Source: Demequina capsici
GTDB lineage: Bacteria; Actinomycetota; Actinomycetes; Actinomycetales; Demequinaceae
Reading direction: 5' to 3'
Assembly (NCBI RefSeq): GCF_032102965.1
Contig: NZ_CP134880.1
Span: forward strand, 1,798,001 to 1,862,000
Length of the DNA: 64,000 nucleotides
Below the pieces are notes generated by a model. The model did not search any database. It was not told the origin of the DNA and saw nothing but the letters and a program-made list of their open reading frames with translations. Position numbers and translations under genes: made by a program. Positions 49,087-57,257 of this stretch are shown here, piece after piece. The first letter of the stretch is position 1. The number at the start of each line of letters is the position of its first letter.

Positions 49087-49788
49087 TCAGGCCTGTCCGG
49101 AGTCGACCAGGGGGTTGCCGATGCCTCCCCAGTGGTCGATCGGCCACACGGTGACGAAGGCGGTGCCGACGACGGAGCTCATGGGAATGGTCCCGCCGCC
49201 AGGAAGGCCCATGTGATAGCGCGAATCTGCGGAGTTGTCGCGGTTGTCCCCCATGACCCACAGCGAGTCCGCAGGGACGGTGATGGTGAACTCGGCTCCG
49301 CAGGGCTGCGATCCCTGGGCCAGATAGTCCTCCTGCAGCGCCACGCCGTTCACCTTGACCTGGCTGTCGGCGCTGTCGCACTCGACGGTGTCGCCCGGGA
49401 GCCCGATGACGCGCTTGACGAGATGCTCGCCTGAGTCCTCTGGAAGCAGCCCCACGAACTGGAGGACGTCCTGCACGCCCTTCTGGACACCGGTGACGGG
49501 CACGGTCTCCTCGCCGGAGAGCCAGCCGCCGGGATCCTTGAACACGATGACGTCGCCGCGCCGTAGCTCCAGCGGGTCCGGACGCCATTTGGTGACGAGG
49601 ATCCTGTCACCCTCGAGGAGCGTGGGATGCATCGAACCCGAGGGGATCCAGAAGGACTGGAAGAAGAAGGTCTTGATGATCAGCGAGAGGACCAGCGCGG
49701 CGACCGCGATGATCGCGATCTCCCTGAACCAGCCCCATACACGGGCGCCGGCGGACGGAGCGTCTGCTCCGTGCGCCGGCTGCCGCAT
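49087..49788 (-). CDS. lepB: Signal peptidase I
   Basis: Membrane serine protease that cleaves Sec and Tat signal peptides outside the membrane. The 233-residue protein has one N-terminal helix (about 23-45), the nucleophile Ser52 in PSGSMHPTL, the general base Lys125 in HLVKRVIGLPGD, and the GDNRDNSADSRY box near 180-191. It lies between rplS and rnhB, the standard order. Confidence 0.95.
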   Translation of the reverse strand: MRQPAHGADAPSAGARVWGWFREIAIIAVAALVLSLIIKTFFFQSFWIPSGSMHPTLLEGDRILVTKWRPDPLELRRGDVIVFKDPGGWLSGEETVPVTGVQKGVQDVLQFVGLLPEDSGEHLVKRVIGLPGDTVECDSADSQVKVNGVALQEDYLAQGSQPCGAEFTITVPADSLWVMGDNRDNSADSRYHMGLPGGGTIPMSSVVGTAFVTVWPIDHWGGIGNPLVDSGQA

Positions 49789-49802
49789 GTAGTCGCTGAT
49801 GA

Positions 49803-50150
49803 CTAGTTCTCGCGCTTCTCGCGGATGCGAGCCGCCTTGCCGCGAAGGCCGCGCAGGTAGTAGAGCTTCGCGCGGCGGACGTCACCGCGCGACACGACCT
49901 CGAGCTTGTCGATGGTGGGGGCGTTGATGGGGAACTTGCGCTCCACGCCGACGCCGAACGAGATCTTGCGGACCGTGAAGGTCTCGCCGATGCCCTGGCC
50001 GTGACGGGCGATGACGACGCCCTTGAAGACCTGGATACGGGAGCGGTTGCCCTCGACGACCTTCACGTGGACGTTGACGGTGTCACCGGCACGGAAGTCC
50101 GGGATGTCGTTGCGGATCTGGCCCGCGACGACGGAGTCAAGCTTCTGCAT
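49803..50150 (-). CDS. rplS: 50S ribosomal protein L19
   Basis: Interface protein of the large subunit, 115 residues, with the typical [22 protein letters not shown] and [28 protein letters not shown] (in part). GAGGAGAG precedes the ATG. A 179-base gap (50151-50329) separates it from trmD. In it GCCACAGG near 50172 can pair with CCTGTGGC near 50255, but I see no strong promoter. Confidence 0.96.
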   Translation of the reverse strand: MQKLDSVVAGQIRNDIPDFRAGDTVNVHVKVVEGNRSRIQVFKGVVIARHGQGIGETFTVRKISFGVGVERKFPINAPTIDKLEVVSRGDVRRAKLYYLRGLRGKAARIREKREN

Positions 50151-50329
50151 GACGTGTCTCTCCTCGCACATGCCACAGGTCACCATGCGGTTCTGCCCTG
50201 AGGCGACGATAGTGAATGGCCCGCTCCGGTCAGGTGCTCCACCCCCTGTGGCAGGTGAGAGCGCCGGGCGCGCCGACGCACCATTCTGCCATACGCCGCG
50301 ACCGCGGACAAAGCCAGGTGCGACGCCGG

Positions 50330-51052
50330 TCAGAGGGCTTCCGTGCCTCTGTCGGCGAGCATGTCGGGACGACGCTCGCGCGTGCGCTCCAGCTGCTGCT
50401 CATGACGCCATGCGGCGACCTTGCCGTGATGCCCGCTCAAGAGGACGGGCGGCACCTCGAGCCCACGCCACGAGGCGGGCCGCGTGTACGACGGGTACTC
50501 GAGCAGGCCGTCCGAGTGCGACTCCTCGACGATCGACTCCGCGTTGCCCATGAAGCCAGGGATCAGCCGCGTGACCGCCTCGATCATGGCGAAGGCCGCC
50601 ACCTCTCCCCCGTTCAGCACGTAGTCTCCGAGGCTGACCTCGAGCACGCGGAAGCCCCGCCCCGCGTAATGCTCGGCGACGCGCGCGTCGATCCCCTCGT
50701 AGCGGCCACAGGCGAACACGAGCTGGGGAGACTCGGACAGCTCGGCCGCAAGCGCCTGCGTGAAGGGGACGCCTGCAGGGCTGGGGATCACGAGGACGCC
50801 GCCCTCCTCGAGCACGTCGTCGAGGGCGCTTCCCCACACGTCGGGCTTCATGACCATGCCCGCGCCGCCGCCGAACGGTGCGTCGTCGACGGTCCGGTGC
50901 GCGTCCGGGGTGCCGTCGGCCTTGAAAGCGGCCCAGTCGCGCAGCTGGTGGACATGGGTCTCCACCAGGGCAGCCTGCCGCGCCTTGCCCAGGAGCGACA
51001 CGTCGAGCACCTGGAAGAACTCGGGGAAGATCGTCAGCACGTCGATCCGCAC
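50330..51052 (-). CDS. trmD: tRNA (guanine-37-N1)-methyltransferase
   Basis: Methylates G37 of tRNAs to prevent frameshifting. The 240-residue SPOUT enzyme begins [13 protein letters not shown] and has [17 protein letters not shown], the trefoil-knot SAM site ([27 protein letters not shown]). The start is a GTG four bases after the rimM stop. Confidence 0.95.
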   Translation of the reverse strand: MRIDVLTIFPEFFQVLDVSLLGKARQAALVETHVHQLRDWAAFKADGTPDAHRTVDDAPFGGGAGMVMKPDVWGSALDDVLEEGGVLVIPSPAGVPFTQALAAELSESPQLVFACGRYEGIDARVAEHYAGRGFRVLEVSLGDYVLNGGEVAAFAMIEAVTRLIPGFMGNAESIVEESHSDGLLEYPSYTRPASWRGLEVPPVLLSGHHGKVAAWRHEQQLERTRERRPDMLADRGTEAL

Positions 51053-51056
51053 GGGG

Positions 51057-51596
51057 TCAGGCCTCCCCGGCCGTCTCGCCGGTGCTCTCCGGCTGCTCGC
51101 CGTCGAGCAGGCCGTAGGGCGGGTCCACGACCACTCGGCCGGTGTCGACGTCGACCTCGAGCACGAAGTCCGCGACGAACGGGATCAGGGCGCGATGGCC
51201 CGACGCCTGCGCGACCACCAGCAGGTCCTGCGCCGGCATCGGCTGAAGGTCGACGACCTTGCCGACCAGGGTGCCATCGGGCCGCTCTGCCGTGAGGCCG
51301 ACGAGCTCGTGCACGAACCAGGCATCGTCCTCCTCGTCCTCGTCGGCATCGATGAGCAGCGACACCCCGCGGGCCGCCTCGGCCGCGTCGCGGTCCCGCA
51401 GCTGCTCGAACTGCACGTACCAGCGCCCCGACTGCTGGCGGGTGCGCGTCACCGTGAGCGGTCCCACCGCCGACGGCTCCGTGGAGAACGAGGCGCCTGG
51501 CACCAACCGCTCCTCGGGGATGTCCGTCCGCAGCTCGACGGACACCTCGCCCTTCAAGCCGTGCGCGCGTCCGATCCGCGCCACCGTCACGATCAT
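51057..51596 (-). CDS. rimM: Ribosome maturation factor RimM
   Basis: A 179-residue 16S rRNA processing factor that binds S19. The N-terminal barrel begins [20 protein letters not shown] and the C-terminal PRC-barrel ends [21 protein letters not shown]. Coupled closely to trmD; a small membrane protein gene intervenes between it and khpA. Confidence 0.94.
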   Translation of the reverse strand: MIVTVARIGRAHGLKGEVSVELRTDIPEERLVPGASFSTEPSAVGPLTVTRTRQQSGRWYVQFEQLRDRDAAEAARGVSLLIDADEDEEDDAWFVHELVGLTAERPDGTLVGKVVDLQPMPAQDLLVVAQASGHRALIPFVADFVLEVDVDTGRVVVDPPYGLLDGEQPESTGETAGEA

Positions 51597-51606
51597 GCGG
51601 TCAAGC

Positions 51607-52155
51607 CTAGGGCTGGTCAGGGGTAGGGCGGTCGCGATGCGCGCCGCGACCGCGGCCCAGGTCGTTGAGCGTGACCGTCAGCGAGGTGCCCACCTCGGCG
51701 AACGCTGCGGCGAGGGCATCGAGATCGGCCTCCCGCACGGGAGACGGGCTCACGAGGCTGACGTGAGCCGTCCCCTGCGTGAACCGATAGACGTGGGTGG
51801 CGCCCAGGAACGACGACTGGCGCATGACCGCGACCGCGACGGGCTCGCCGGCGGTCATCGCATGGTGGCGGGTGCGCCAGGCCATCAGCGGAGGGGTGAT
51901 CATGATCCCCGTGGCGCCGGCGTCGACGCGCGCGAGCGGCACGACCCCGAGACTCTTGGCGACGTCCCAGCAGAGCCAGAGGGTGACGCCGATGATGACG
52001 ACCGCCAGCAGGATCGCGGAGACGGAGGGGTTGCCGCCGAGGACGACGCTGATCGCGGCGACGGAGAGCGCGGCCATGAAGACCACGCTCAGGCCCGGGA
52101 CGATCAGGCGCAGCACCGAAGGACGTGCGGCTCGGAGGACGACTGCCTCACCCAC
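51607..52155 (-). CDS. Small membrane protein of unknown function
   Basis: A 182-residue protein with two hydrophobic helices (about 14-37 and 44-63) near the N-terminus and a soluble remainder with a beta-rich pattern (HHAMTAGEPVAVAVMRQSSF, THVYRFTQGTAHVSLVSP). I recognise no domain; a PH-like fold is a guess. It starts with GTG five bases after khpA and ends 10 bases before rimM, so it is part of the rpsP operon although not in the usual core. Confidence 0.7.
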   Translation of the reverse strand: MGEAVVLRAARPSVLRLIVPGLSVVFMAALSVAAISVVLGGNPSVSAILLAVVIIGVTLWLCWDVAKSLGVVPLARVDAGATGIMITPPLMAWRTRHHAMTAGEPVAVAVMRQSSFLGATHVYRFTQGTAHVSLVSPSPVREADLDALAAAFAEVGTSLTVTLNDLGRGRGAHRDRPTPDQP

Positions 52156-52160
52156 GGCGC

Positions 52161-52391
52161 TCAGGCGACGTCGACGATGTTCACACGCACATCGTCACGC
52201 GACACGGCGTCGACGACGGTGCGGATCGCCTGCGCAGTGCGGCCGCGACGGCCGATCACGCGCGGCAGGTCGTCCGGGTGGACGACCACGTTCAGCGTGG
52301 TGCCTCGACGCCCCGAACGCTCGGTGACGCGCACGTCGTCCGGGTTGCGGACGATGCTGCGGACAAGGAACTCCAGGGCGTCGAGGACCAT
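52161..52391 (-). CDS. khpA: KH-domain RNA-binding protein KhpA
   Basis: A 76-residue single KH domain: ALEFLVRSIVRNPDDVRV, then the GXXG loop in LPRVIGRRGRTAQAIRTVV. In other bacteria KhpA pairs with KhpB (Jag) to bind RNA and affect cell division. Its gene directly follows rpsP, as in most Gram-positives. Confidence 0.93.
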   Translation of the reverse strand: MVLDALEFLVRSIVRNPDDVRVTERSGRRGTTLNVVVHPDDLPRVIGRRGRTAQAIRTVVDAVSRDDVRVNIVDVA

Positions 52392-52394
52392 CGC

Positions 52395-52862
52395 TTAGTT
52401 CTCCTCGGACTCGACGGACTCGACGGCCTCGTCCTCGGCGGGGGCCTCCTCGGCGACAGCCTCGGCGGCGGCGGCCTTGGCGGCCTCCTCCTTCTTCGCT
52501 GCGGCGGCGGCCTTGGCCTTCTCCGCGGCGTCGGCGTGAGCCTTGATGGCATCCTCGGCGGAGGCCTTGCCAGCGGCGACCTTGACGGTGCTCTTGGCGT
52601 CCTTGTCACCCTTGAAGGTGCCCCAGTCGCCGGTCAGCTTCAGCAGCGCCTCGACCTGCTCGGTCGGCTGCGCGCCGACGGAGAGCCAGTACTGGGCACG
52701 CTCCGAGTCGATCTCGATGACCGAGGGCTCCTCGGTGGGGTGGTACTTGCCGATCTCCTCGATCGCACGGCCATCGCGCTTGGTGCGCGAGTCCATGACG
52801 ACGACACGGTAGAACGGCGCACGCTTCTTGCCGAAGCGCTTGAGGCGAATCTTCACAGCCAT
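52395..52862 (-). CDS. rpsP: 30S ribosomal protein S16
   Basis: A 155-residue S16: the conserved ~80-residue body starts [21 protein letters not shown] and ends [11 protein letters not shown]. It is followed by a ~65-residue Ala/Lys/Glu-rich extension much longer than in E. coli (82 residues in all), a trait of several actinobacteria. The ATG at 52862 follows AAGGAGC. First gene of the rpsP-khpA-rimM-trmD operon. Confidence 0.95.
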   Translation of the reverse strand: MAVKIRLKRFGKKRAPFYRVVVMDSRTKRDGRAIEEIGKYHPTEEPSVIEIDSERAQYWLSVGAQPTEQVEALLKLTGDWGTFKGDKDAKSTVKVAAGKASAEDAIKAHADAAEKAKAAAAAKKEEAAKAAAAEAVAEEAPAEDEAVESVESEEN

Positions 52863-52980
52863 GCTGTGTGCTCCTTCTTCATTCGGTGTGAGCCGGGTCA
52901 GGCACCTCGGGGAATCACGGGGGCCCGCCTGACAAGACGAATCGCACGTGCGGGTAGAGGGCCGCACGCACTAGCGGACA

Positions 52981-53015
52981 AGTATGCCAGACGCGCGGGT
53001 CCTGGAGCGAACGCT
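52981..53015 (-). promoter_or_regulatory. Probable rpsP operon promoter
   Basis: On the minus strand the extended -10 TGGCATACT ends at 52981. A weak -35 candidate TTCGCT lies about 19 bases upstream. The leader to the rpsP start would be about 110 bases. It lies between the rpsP gene and the 3' end of cassette B, so the ribosomal operon need not depend on read-through from the flavin genes. Confidence 0.45.
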
Positions 53016-53058
53016 GCGGCGTGCGCGCACAGGGCCCGCCACAGTCATGGAGGCGGGG

Positions 53059-53814
53059 TCACGCCGCCCACCTCCAGCCGGGAGAGCGATCGGCGACCAC
53101 CTGGCCGTCGACCATGCGCAACGCGAGCACGTCCATGCCGTGCTCCTGCGCGGCGAGGGCGACGCTCTCCCCGCCGGCGACGATCGCCGTGGCCCACGCG
53201 TCACAGGCGATCAGATCGTCGCCGACGACGCTCGCCTGAACATACCAAGGCGCGCCGCCGGTGGTGGTCCAGATGTGGTCGCCGTGGATCGAGGTGCCTG
53301 ACGTCGCGATGGCCGTGCGTCCTCGGCCCAGCTCGATCGCGCCGACGGACCGGAAGCGGTCCTCGGGGTGCGCGATGCCCACACGCCACGCACGCCCAGC
53401 CTCGGGACCGATTCCCGACACCATCGCGTCACCGGCGCACCCCCAGAGCCAGCCCCTCGCCTGGAGGGCGTCGAGACGCCAACGGACCCTGTCCATCGCC
53501 CACGTCTTCACGATCCCGGTCGGGTCGATCTGCCCGCCGTCGCGGATGGCCGTGAACGCGTTCGCGGTCGACTCGCTGTACTCCGCGCACAGGTCGAGCA
53601 CCTGCTCGACCGCCGGAGGGCAGTCCGCGACGGCGATCTCGCCGCGGCCGAGGCGAGACACGCAGGAGTCCGCCTTGAACGTGGAGAACACCGAGTCGGC
53701 CCACGTCAGGTCCCGCTCCACGTGGAGCATGGTCTCCCTGAGCAGCTGCTCGTCCACGGAGTCGTCGACGTCGAGCGTGAAGTCCATCGCCATCGCGTGA
53801 GCGGAGACGATCAT
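53059..53814 (-). CDS. apbE: FAD:protein FMN transferase (ApbE), cassette B
   Basis: A 251-residue ApbE-type enzyme that would move FMN from FAD to a Thr/Ser of the FMN-binding protein encoded just upstream. Family features: HAMAMDF at the N-terminus, DPTGIVKTWAMDR at 98-110 and CDAWATAI at 204-211. The usual HxxDPxTG motif is changed to HIWTTTGG (180-187), losing Asp-Pro; in cassette A it is intact. No signal peptide or lipobox is visible, unlike many exported ApbEs. The ATG shares a base with the preceding stop; a GTG one codon earlier is possible. Confidence 0.85.
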   Translation of the reverse strand: MIVSAHAMAMDFTLDVDDSVDEQLLRETMLHVERDLTWADSVFSTFKADSCVSRLGRGEIAVADCPPAVEQVLDLCAEYSESTANAFTAIRDGGQIDPTGIVKTWAMDRVRWRLDALQARGWLWGCAGDAMVSGIGPEAGRAWRVGIAHPEDRFRSVGAIELGRGRTAIATSGTSIHGDHIWTTTGGAPWYVQASVVGDDLIACDAWATAIVAGGESVALAAQEHGMDVLALRMVDGQVVADRSPGWRWAA

Positions 53815-54374
53815 CACAGGCCCGCCTGGCTGAACGCGTCCGCCACCGAGTTCGCGAAGCCCTGCGACGTGTAGCTCGCGCCTGAGATATAGCTGACGCT
53901 CGAGCTCTGGGTGTCCAGCACCTCCTGGATGAGCTTGGGGAGCGCATACGACTTGATCTGCTGCGACTCGCGGTCGTTCGAGCCCTCCTGGACCAGGGTC
54001 ACGTCGGTGACCTCACCGTTCGACACGGTGATCTCCACCTGGTAGACGCCGTACCGCGTCTGGACGGCCTTCCCGGTGTAGGTCGCGTCGCTCGAGCTGG
54101 ACGACGTGCTCGTGCCGGTGGAGGTCGACGTGCTCGTGTCGGTCGAGGACGAGCCGGTGGTGGTCGAGCTGGACGATGTCGAGCCCGAGGTGGAGCTGCT
54201 GGAGTCCGTGGTCGTGGTGCCGGTCGAGTCGGACGTGGTCGACGAACCCGTGGTTCCCGTGGTGGACGACGCCGAGTACGACACCGTGTCGGTCGCCTTG
54301 GGCGTGAGCGCCCAGCCGGTGGTCAGCACCGCGGCGGCGGCACCACCCACGACGAATGCGCGTGAGGTCTTCAT
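53814..54374 (-). CDS. FMN-binding domain protein with Ser/Thr-rich linker, cassette B
   Basis: A 186-residue exported or membrane-anchored protein. An N-terminal hydrophobic segment (about 6-24) is followed by a Ser/Thr/Gly low-complexity linker (about 36-97) and one FMN_bind domain (98-186). The flavinylation site is SGASYTS (164-170), with Ser167 as likely acceptor. The Asp three residues before SGA in the usual Dxx(S/T)GA(T/S) motif is Ser161 here. GGAGA precedes the ATG. It should carry covalent FMN outside the membrane. Confidence 0.85.
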   Translation of the reverse strand: MKTSRAFVVGGAAAAVLTTGWALTPKATDTVSYSASSTTGTTGSSTTSDSTGTTTTDSSSSTSGSTSSSSTTTGSSSTDTSTSTSTGTSTSSSSSDATYTGKAVQTRYGVYQVEITVSNGEVTDVTLVQEGSNDRESQQIKSYALPKLIQEVLDTQSSSVSYISGASYTSQGFANSVADAFSQAGL

Positions 54375-54394
54375 GTCAGGTCTCCTTCTTCGCC

Positions 54395-55822
54395 TTACCA
54401 GGCGAACTCCTCGCGGTGGATGGCATGGTCGGGGATGCCTGCGGCGCGGGCATCCGCCTCGACCTGGAGCCCCCATTCCACGGGTCCGCAGATGTACAGG
54501 TCGGTGTCCTTGGGCCGTGCGACGGTGCCGACAAGGCTCACCGGACGCTCCGTGGTCCCCCACGTGGTTCCTCGACGGCCCAGCAGCTCGGCGTAGCGGG
54601 CGCCCCTCGCCGACGCGAGGTGCTGGATCTCGTCGATCAGCGGCACCTCGGCGCGCGAGCGGCCACGCACGACCACCGAGATGGCTCCCCACGCGGGAGC
54701 GTCCTCGAGCAGCGCTCGCAGCGGCGTGACGCCGATCCCTGCGCCCACCAGGAGCAGGTCGCGACCGGTGCGGCTCTCGTGCGTGAAGATCCCCAGCGGG
54801 CCCTCGATCCACGCGGCGGTTCCGGGCTTCAGCCTCGCGAGCGCGGACGAGGCGTCGCCGAGAGGCTTCACGGTGATCCTCAGCGTGTCCCCCGGCGCTG
54901 CGGACAGCGAGTAGGGGTGCATCTCCTTCATGAACGCCCACCGGCCGAACGCGACGTTGAGGAACTGGCCCGAGCGCACGCCGATCCGGCGGACGCCGCG
55001 GCCCCCGAGCGTGATGGTCACCGAGCCGTCGGTCTCACGACGCACCGAGGACACGCTCAGGTGGTGGCGGCGGTTGACGGCGATCGGCTTGACGACGCGC
55101 CAGTACAGGAACGCCGCGCCCGAGCCGGCCCACAGGACGAACCAGAACCACCAGGCGACGCCCATCTGCCGGAAGGTCTCCCCCTGCAGGAACTGGTGCG
55201 GCACGGCGAGCGCGATGCTGATGTAGCTGAGCAGGTGGATCGCGTGCCACTTGTGGTAAGGGATGCGCGCCCGGGCGGACGCGAACGACGTCACCAGGAC
55301 GACGAGCGTGGCGGCCAGCGAGACGAGCGCCCAGGCGAGGAACCAGCCGTACGACCAGTACGCGATCAGCTGCGAGGCCGGGTTGGTGCCGGCCACGTGC
55401 GAGTCGGCGACGGTGACGGTGGCGATGTGCAGGAGCATCACCACCACCGAGGTGACGCCGTACTCGGTGTGCAGCATGATCGCCTTGTCGTGGCCGATCG
55501 CGCGATCGATCCACGGCGCGCGGGAAGCGAGGAGCAGCTGTGCCAGCATCATCACCGCGGCGACGATGCCCAGCGCACGAGAGATCATCGCGAGCCAGCC
55601 CCACATCCCCGAGTTCAGGAAGGCCCCCGACTGGATCATGAAGGCGATGCCGGTGATCGCGGTGAGCCAGACGAGCGCCTGAAGCGCGTCGGCGCGGCGG
55701 CGCTGACGCTTGCTCGCGCCAGGTCCGGGGGCGCGCAGCCCTGTGCCTGCCGGAAGGTGGGACGGGCGCCGCGTGTCCCTGGTCGTGCTGCTGCGGCCCG
55801 GAGGCGTCGCGGTGATGGTCAT
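54395..55822 (-). CDS. Ferric-reductase-like transmembrane flavohemoprotein, cassette B
   Basis: A 475-residue protein. Six helices (about 48-245) carry candidate heme ligands His118, His132, His193/196 and His209. A cytosolic ferredoxin-reductase module follows, with FAD motif HPYSLSAAP at 302-310, NAD(P)H motif GAGIGVTPLRA near 360-370 and ICGP near the end. Such proteins pass electrons from NAD(P)H through FAD and hemes to the outer face. The next two genes encode the FMN-binding acceptor and its FMN transferase. The ~45-residue Arg/Pro-rich N-terminus is cytosolic. Confidence 0.88.
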   Translation of the reverse strand: MTITATPPGRSSTTRDTRRPSHLPAGTGLRAPGPGASKRQRRRADALQALVWLTAITGIAFMIQSGAFLNSGMWGWLAMISRALGIVAAVMMLAQLLLASRAPWIDRAIGHDKAIMLHTEYGVTSVVVMLLHIATVTVADSHVAGTNPASQLIAYWSYGWFLAWALVSLAATLVVLVTSFASARARIPYHKWHAIHLLSYISIALAVPHQFLQGETFRQMGVAWWFWFVLWAGSGAAFLYWRVVKPIAVNRRHHLSVSSVRRETDGSVTITLGGRGVRRIGVRSGQFLNVAFGRWAFMKEMHPYSLSAAPGDTLRITVKPLGDASSALARLKPGTAAWIEGPLGIFTHESRTGRDLLLVGAGIGVTPLRALLEDAPAWGAISVVVRGRSRAEVPLIDEIQHLASARGARYAELLGRRGTTWGTTERPVSLVGTVARPKDTDLYICGPVEWGLQVEADARAAGIPDHAIHREEFAW

Positions 55823-55889
55823 GCGATTCCCTTCGTGAGTCCCCGCCGGTCGCCAGGCGACCTGATGGGCTCGATGCTTCTCCGCGAAC

Positions 55890-55907
55890 CTGGGAACTGA
55901 CTGAGAA
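55890..55907 (-). promoter_or_regulatory. 11-bp-phased direct repeats upstream of cassette B
   Basis: CTGGGAA (55890-55896) and CTGAGAA (55901-55907) on the plus strand repeat exactly 11 bases apart, in the same orientation relative to the gene as the pair before the efflux operon (CTAAGAG/CTAAGAA). The perfect palindrome GAACCGGTTC overlaps at 55905-55914. They lie 68 bases or more upstream of the reductase start, in the 116-base gap after cassette A. Confidence 0.45.
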
Positions 55908-55938
55908 CCGGTTCGGAAGTCGCCGGGGATCGCGACAC

Positions 55939-56772
55939 TCAGTACCGGAGCCTAGGCCAGCCCGGCGTCGACACGGCGTCGTACCCGCCTGTGGAGCGAC
56001 CGGCGACCACGGCGAGCGCAGCGATCCCTCGCGCTGCCGCGAGCGCAAGCGTGACGGGACCGCCCGCCGCGATCGCCGTGGCCCACGCGTCGCACATCAC
56101 GAGATCGTCGCCTGCGACGGATACCTGCAGGTAGTGCCGAGCGACATCGCCGGTGACAGGATCCCAGAGGTGGTCCGTGGACTGCGCACCCCCCGACGTC
56201 GCGAGCGCTGCGAACCCCTGCCGCAGCGTGATCACGTCGATCGGGCGGGTGCCGGCGGGAGCACCCCGCACGGCCGGGTCGGCGATCCCGACACGCCAAG
56301 GCCCGCGCCCCCAGGTCGAGACATCGCCCGCCGCGTCCACCAGCCACGCCTCGGATCCCGCGTCCGCGAGGAGGGGCAGCGCCCGCGCCACGGCCCACGC
56401 CTTCACGATCCCCGTGGGGTCCGGGGCGCCGTCCGGGTAGGTCACCGGCAGCCTTGCCGCCGCGCGGCGCCGCAGCCGCGCGTCGAAGGCGCCGTCCGTC
56501 GCCTGCCGCCAACGTTCCGCAAGGGCGAGCACCTCGGCGATCTCGGGCGCGGCGTCGTCCACGGACAGCTCGCCCCGCGCGACCCTGCTCATGGGCGTCT
56601 CGGGCCGCCACAGCGACAGCAGCGCGTCGGCCTCCCGAAGCGACTCGCCGAAGGCGCGCACCGCGTCGTCGGCCGCCGAGGGATCCCTGATGCCGCGCAG
56701 GTGCACCGTGAAGGGCATCGCCATCGCGTGCACCACGAGGGAGCTGACGTCAGGCTCGGGCGCGTCCTGCAT
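55939..56772 (-). CDS. apbE: FAD:protein FMN transferase (ApbE), cassette A
   Basis: A 277-residue ApbE-type enzyme with a full set of family motifs: HAMAMPFTV (15-23), DPTGIVKAWAVAR (118-130), DAAGD (146-150), HLWDPVTG (201-208) and GDDLVMCDAWATAI (221-234). Mg2+-dependent transfer of FMN from FAD to the neighbouring FMN-binding protein is the expected reaction. I see no export signal. It follows the FMN-binding gene by four bases. It is clearly related to the cassette B enzyme but well diverged. Confidence 0.9.
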   Translation of the reverse strand: MQDAPEPDVSSLVVHAMAMPFTVHLRGIRDPSAADDAVRAFGESLREADALLSLWRPETPMSRVARGELSVDDAAPEIAEVLALAERWRQATDGAFDARLRRRAAARLPVTYPDGAPDPTGIVKAWAVARALPLLADAGSEAWLVDAAGDVSTWGRGPWRVGIADPAVRGAPAGTRPIDVITLRQGFAALATSGGAQSTDHLWDPVTGDVARHYLQVSVAGDDLVMCDAWATAIAAGGPVTLALAAARGIAALAVVAGRSTGGYDAVSTPGWPRLRY

Positions 56773-56776
56773 CGCG

Positions 56777-57220
56777 CTACACCCCGGCGTCGTCGAACGC
56801 CCCGTGCACCGACTCGAGGAACGCGGGCGACGTGAACGACGCCCCCGAGTACGCATCGACATCCCAGTCCTGAGCCTCGAGCACCCTTCTGGCGAGCTCC
56901 GGGATCGCCTGGGCGTTGATGCGCTCGGACTCGGGAGCGGTCGTCCCAGCCGTCACCGCGTCGACGGCGACGACCAGGCCGTCCGTCACGGTGATGCGCG
57001 CCTGGTAGTCGCCGCGGGCGTTCGTCACGACCGGACCCTCGAACGTGCCCGAGACGCCGCCTGCGGCGCCTCCGCTCGCCGCGCCGCTCGCGGTCCCCGC
57101 CCCCGGCTGACCGGCACCGCCGAGGTCCACCGCGGGCGCACCCTTGGGCGCGCTCACGTACCCCGCCGCCACGATCGCCGCGGAGCCGACGACGATGATC
57201 GCCCTTCTTCCGCGCCTCAT
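56777..57220 (-). CDS. FMN-binding domain protein, cassette A
   Basis: A 147-residue protein with an N-terminal hydrophobic anchor (about 7-22), a short Gly/Ala-rich linker (33-58) and one FMN_bind domain. The flavinylation motif D-A-Y-S-G-A-S (122-128) matches the consensus Dxx(S/T)GA(T/S), with Ser128 as likely acceptor. It lacks the long Ser/Thr linker of its cassette B counterpart. Placed between the reductase and ApbE genes, it is the probable extracytoplasmic electron carrier. Confidence 0.88.
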   Translation of the reverse strand: MRRGRRAIIVVGSAAIVAAGYVSAPKGAPAVDLGGAGQPGAGTASGAASGGAAGGVSGTFEGPVVTNARGDYQARITVTDGLVVAVDAVTAGTTAPESERINAQAIPELARRVLEAQDWDVDAYSGASFTSPAFLESVHGAFDDAGV

Positions 57221-57257
57221 CGCTTCACCCCGCCCTTCTCGAGGCGCACCCGCCCGC

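Noticed and set aside
50151..50329. Possible small RNA or gene in the rplS-trmD gap
   Set aside because: Only a distant 8-base complementarity is visible; no promoter, ribosome site or coherent hairpin-terminator supports a gene.
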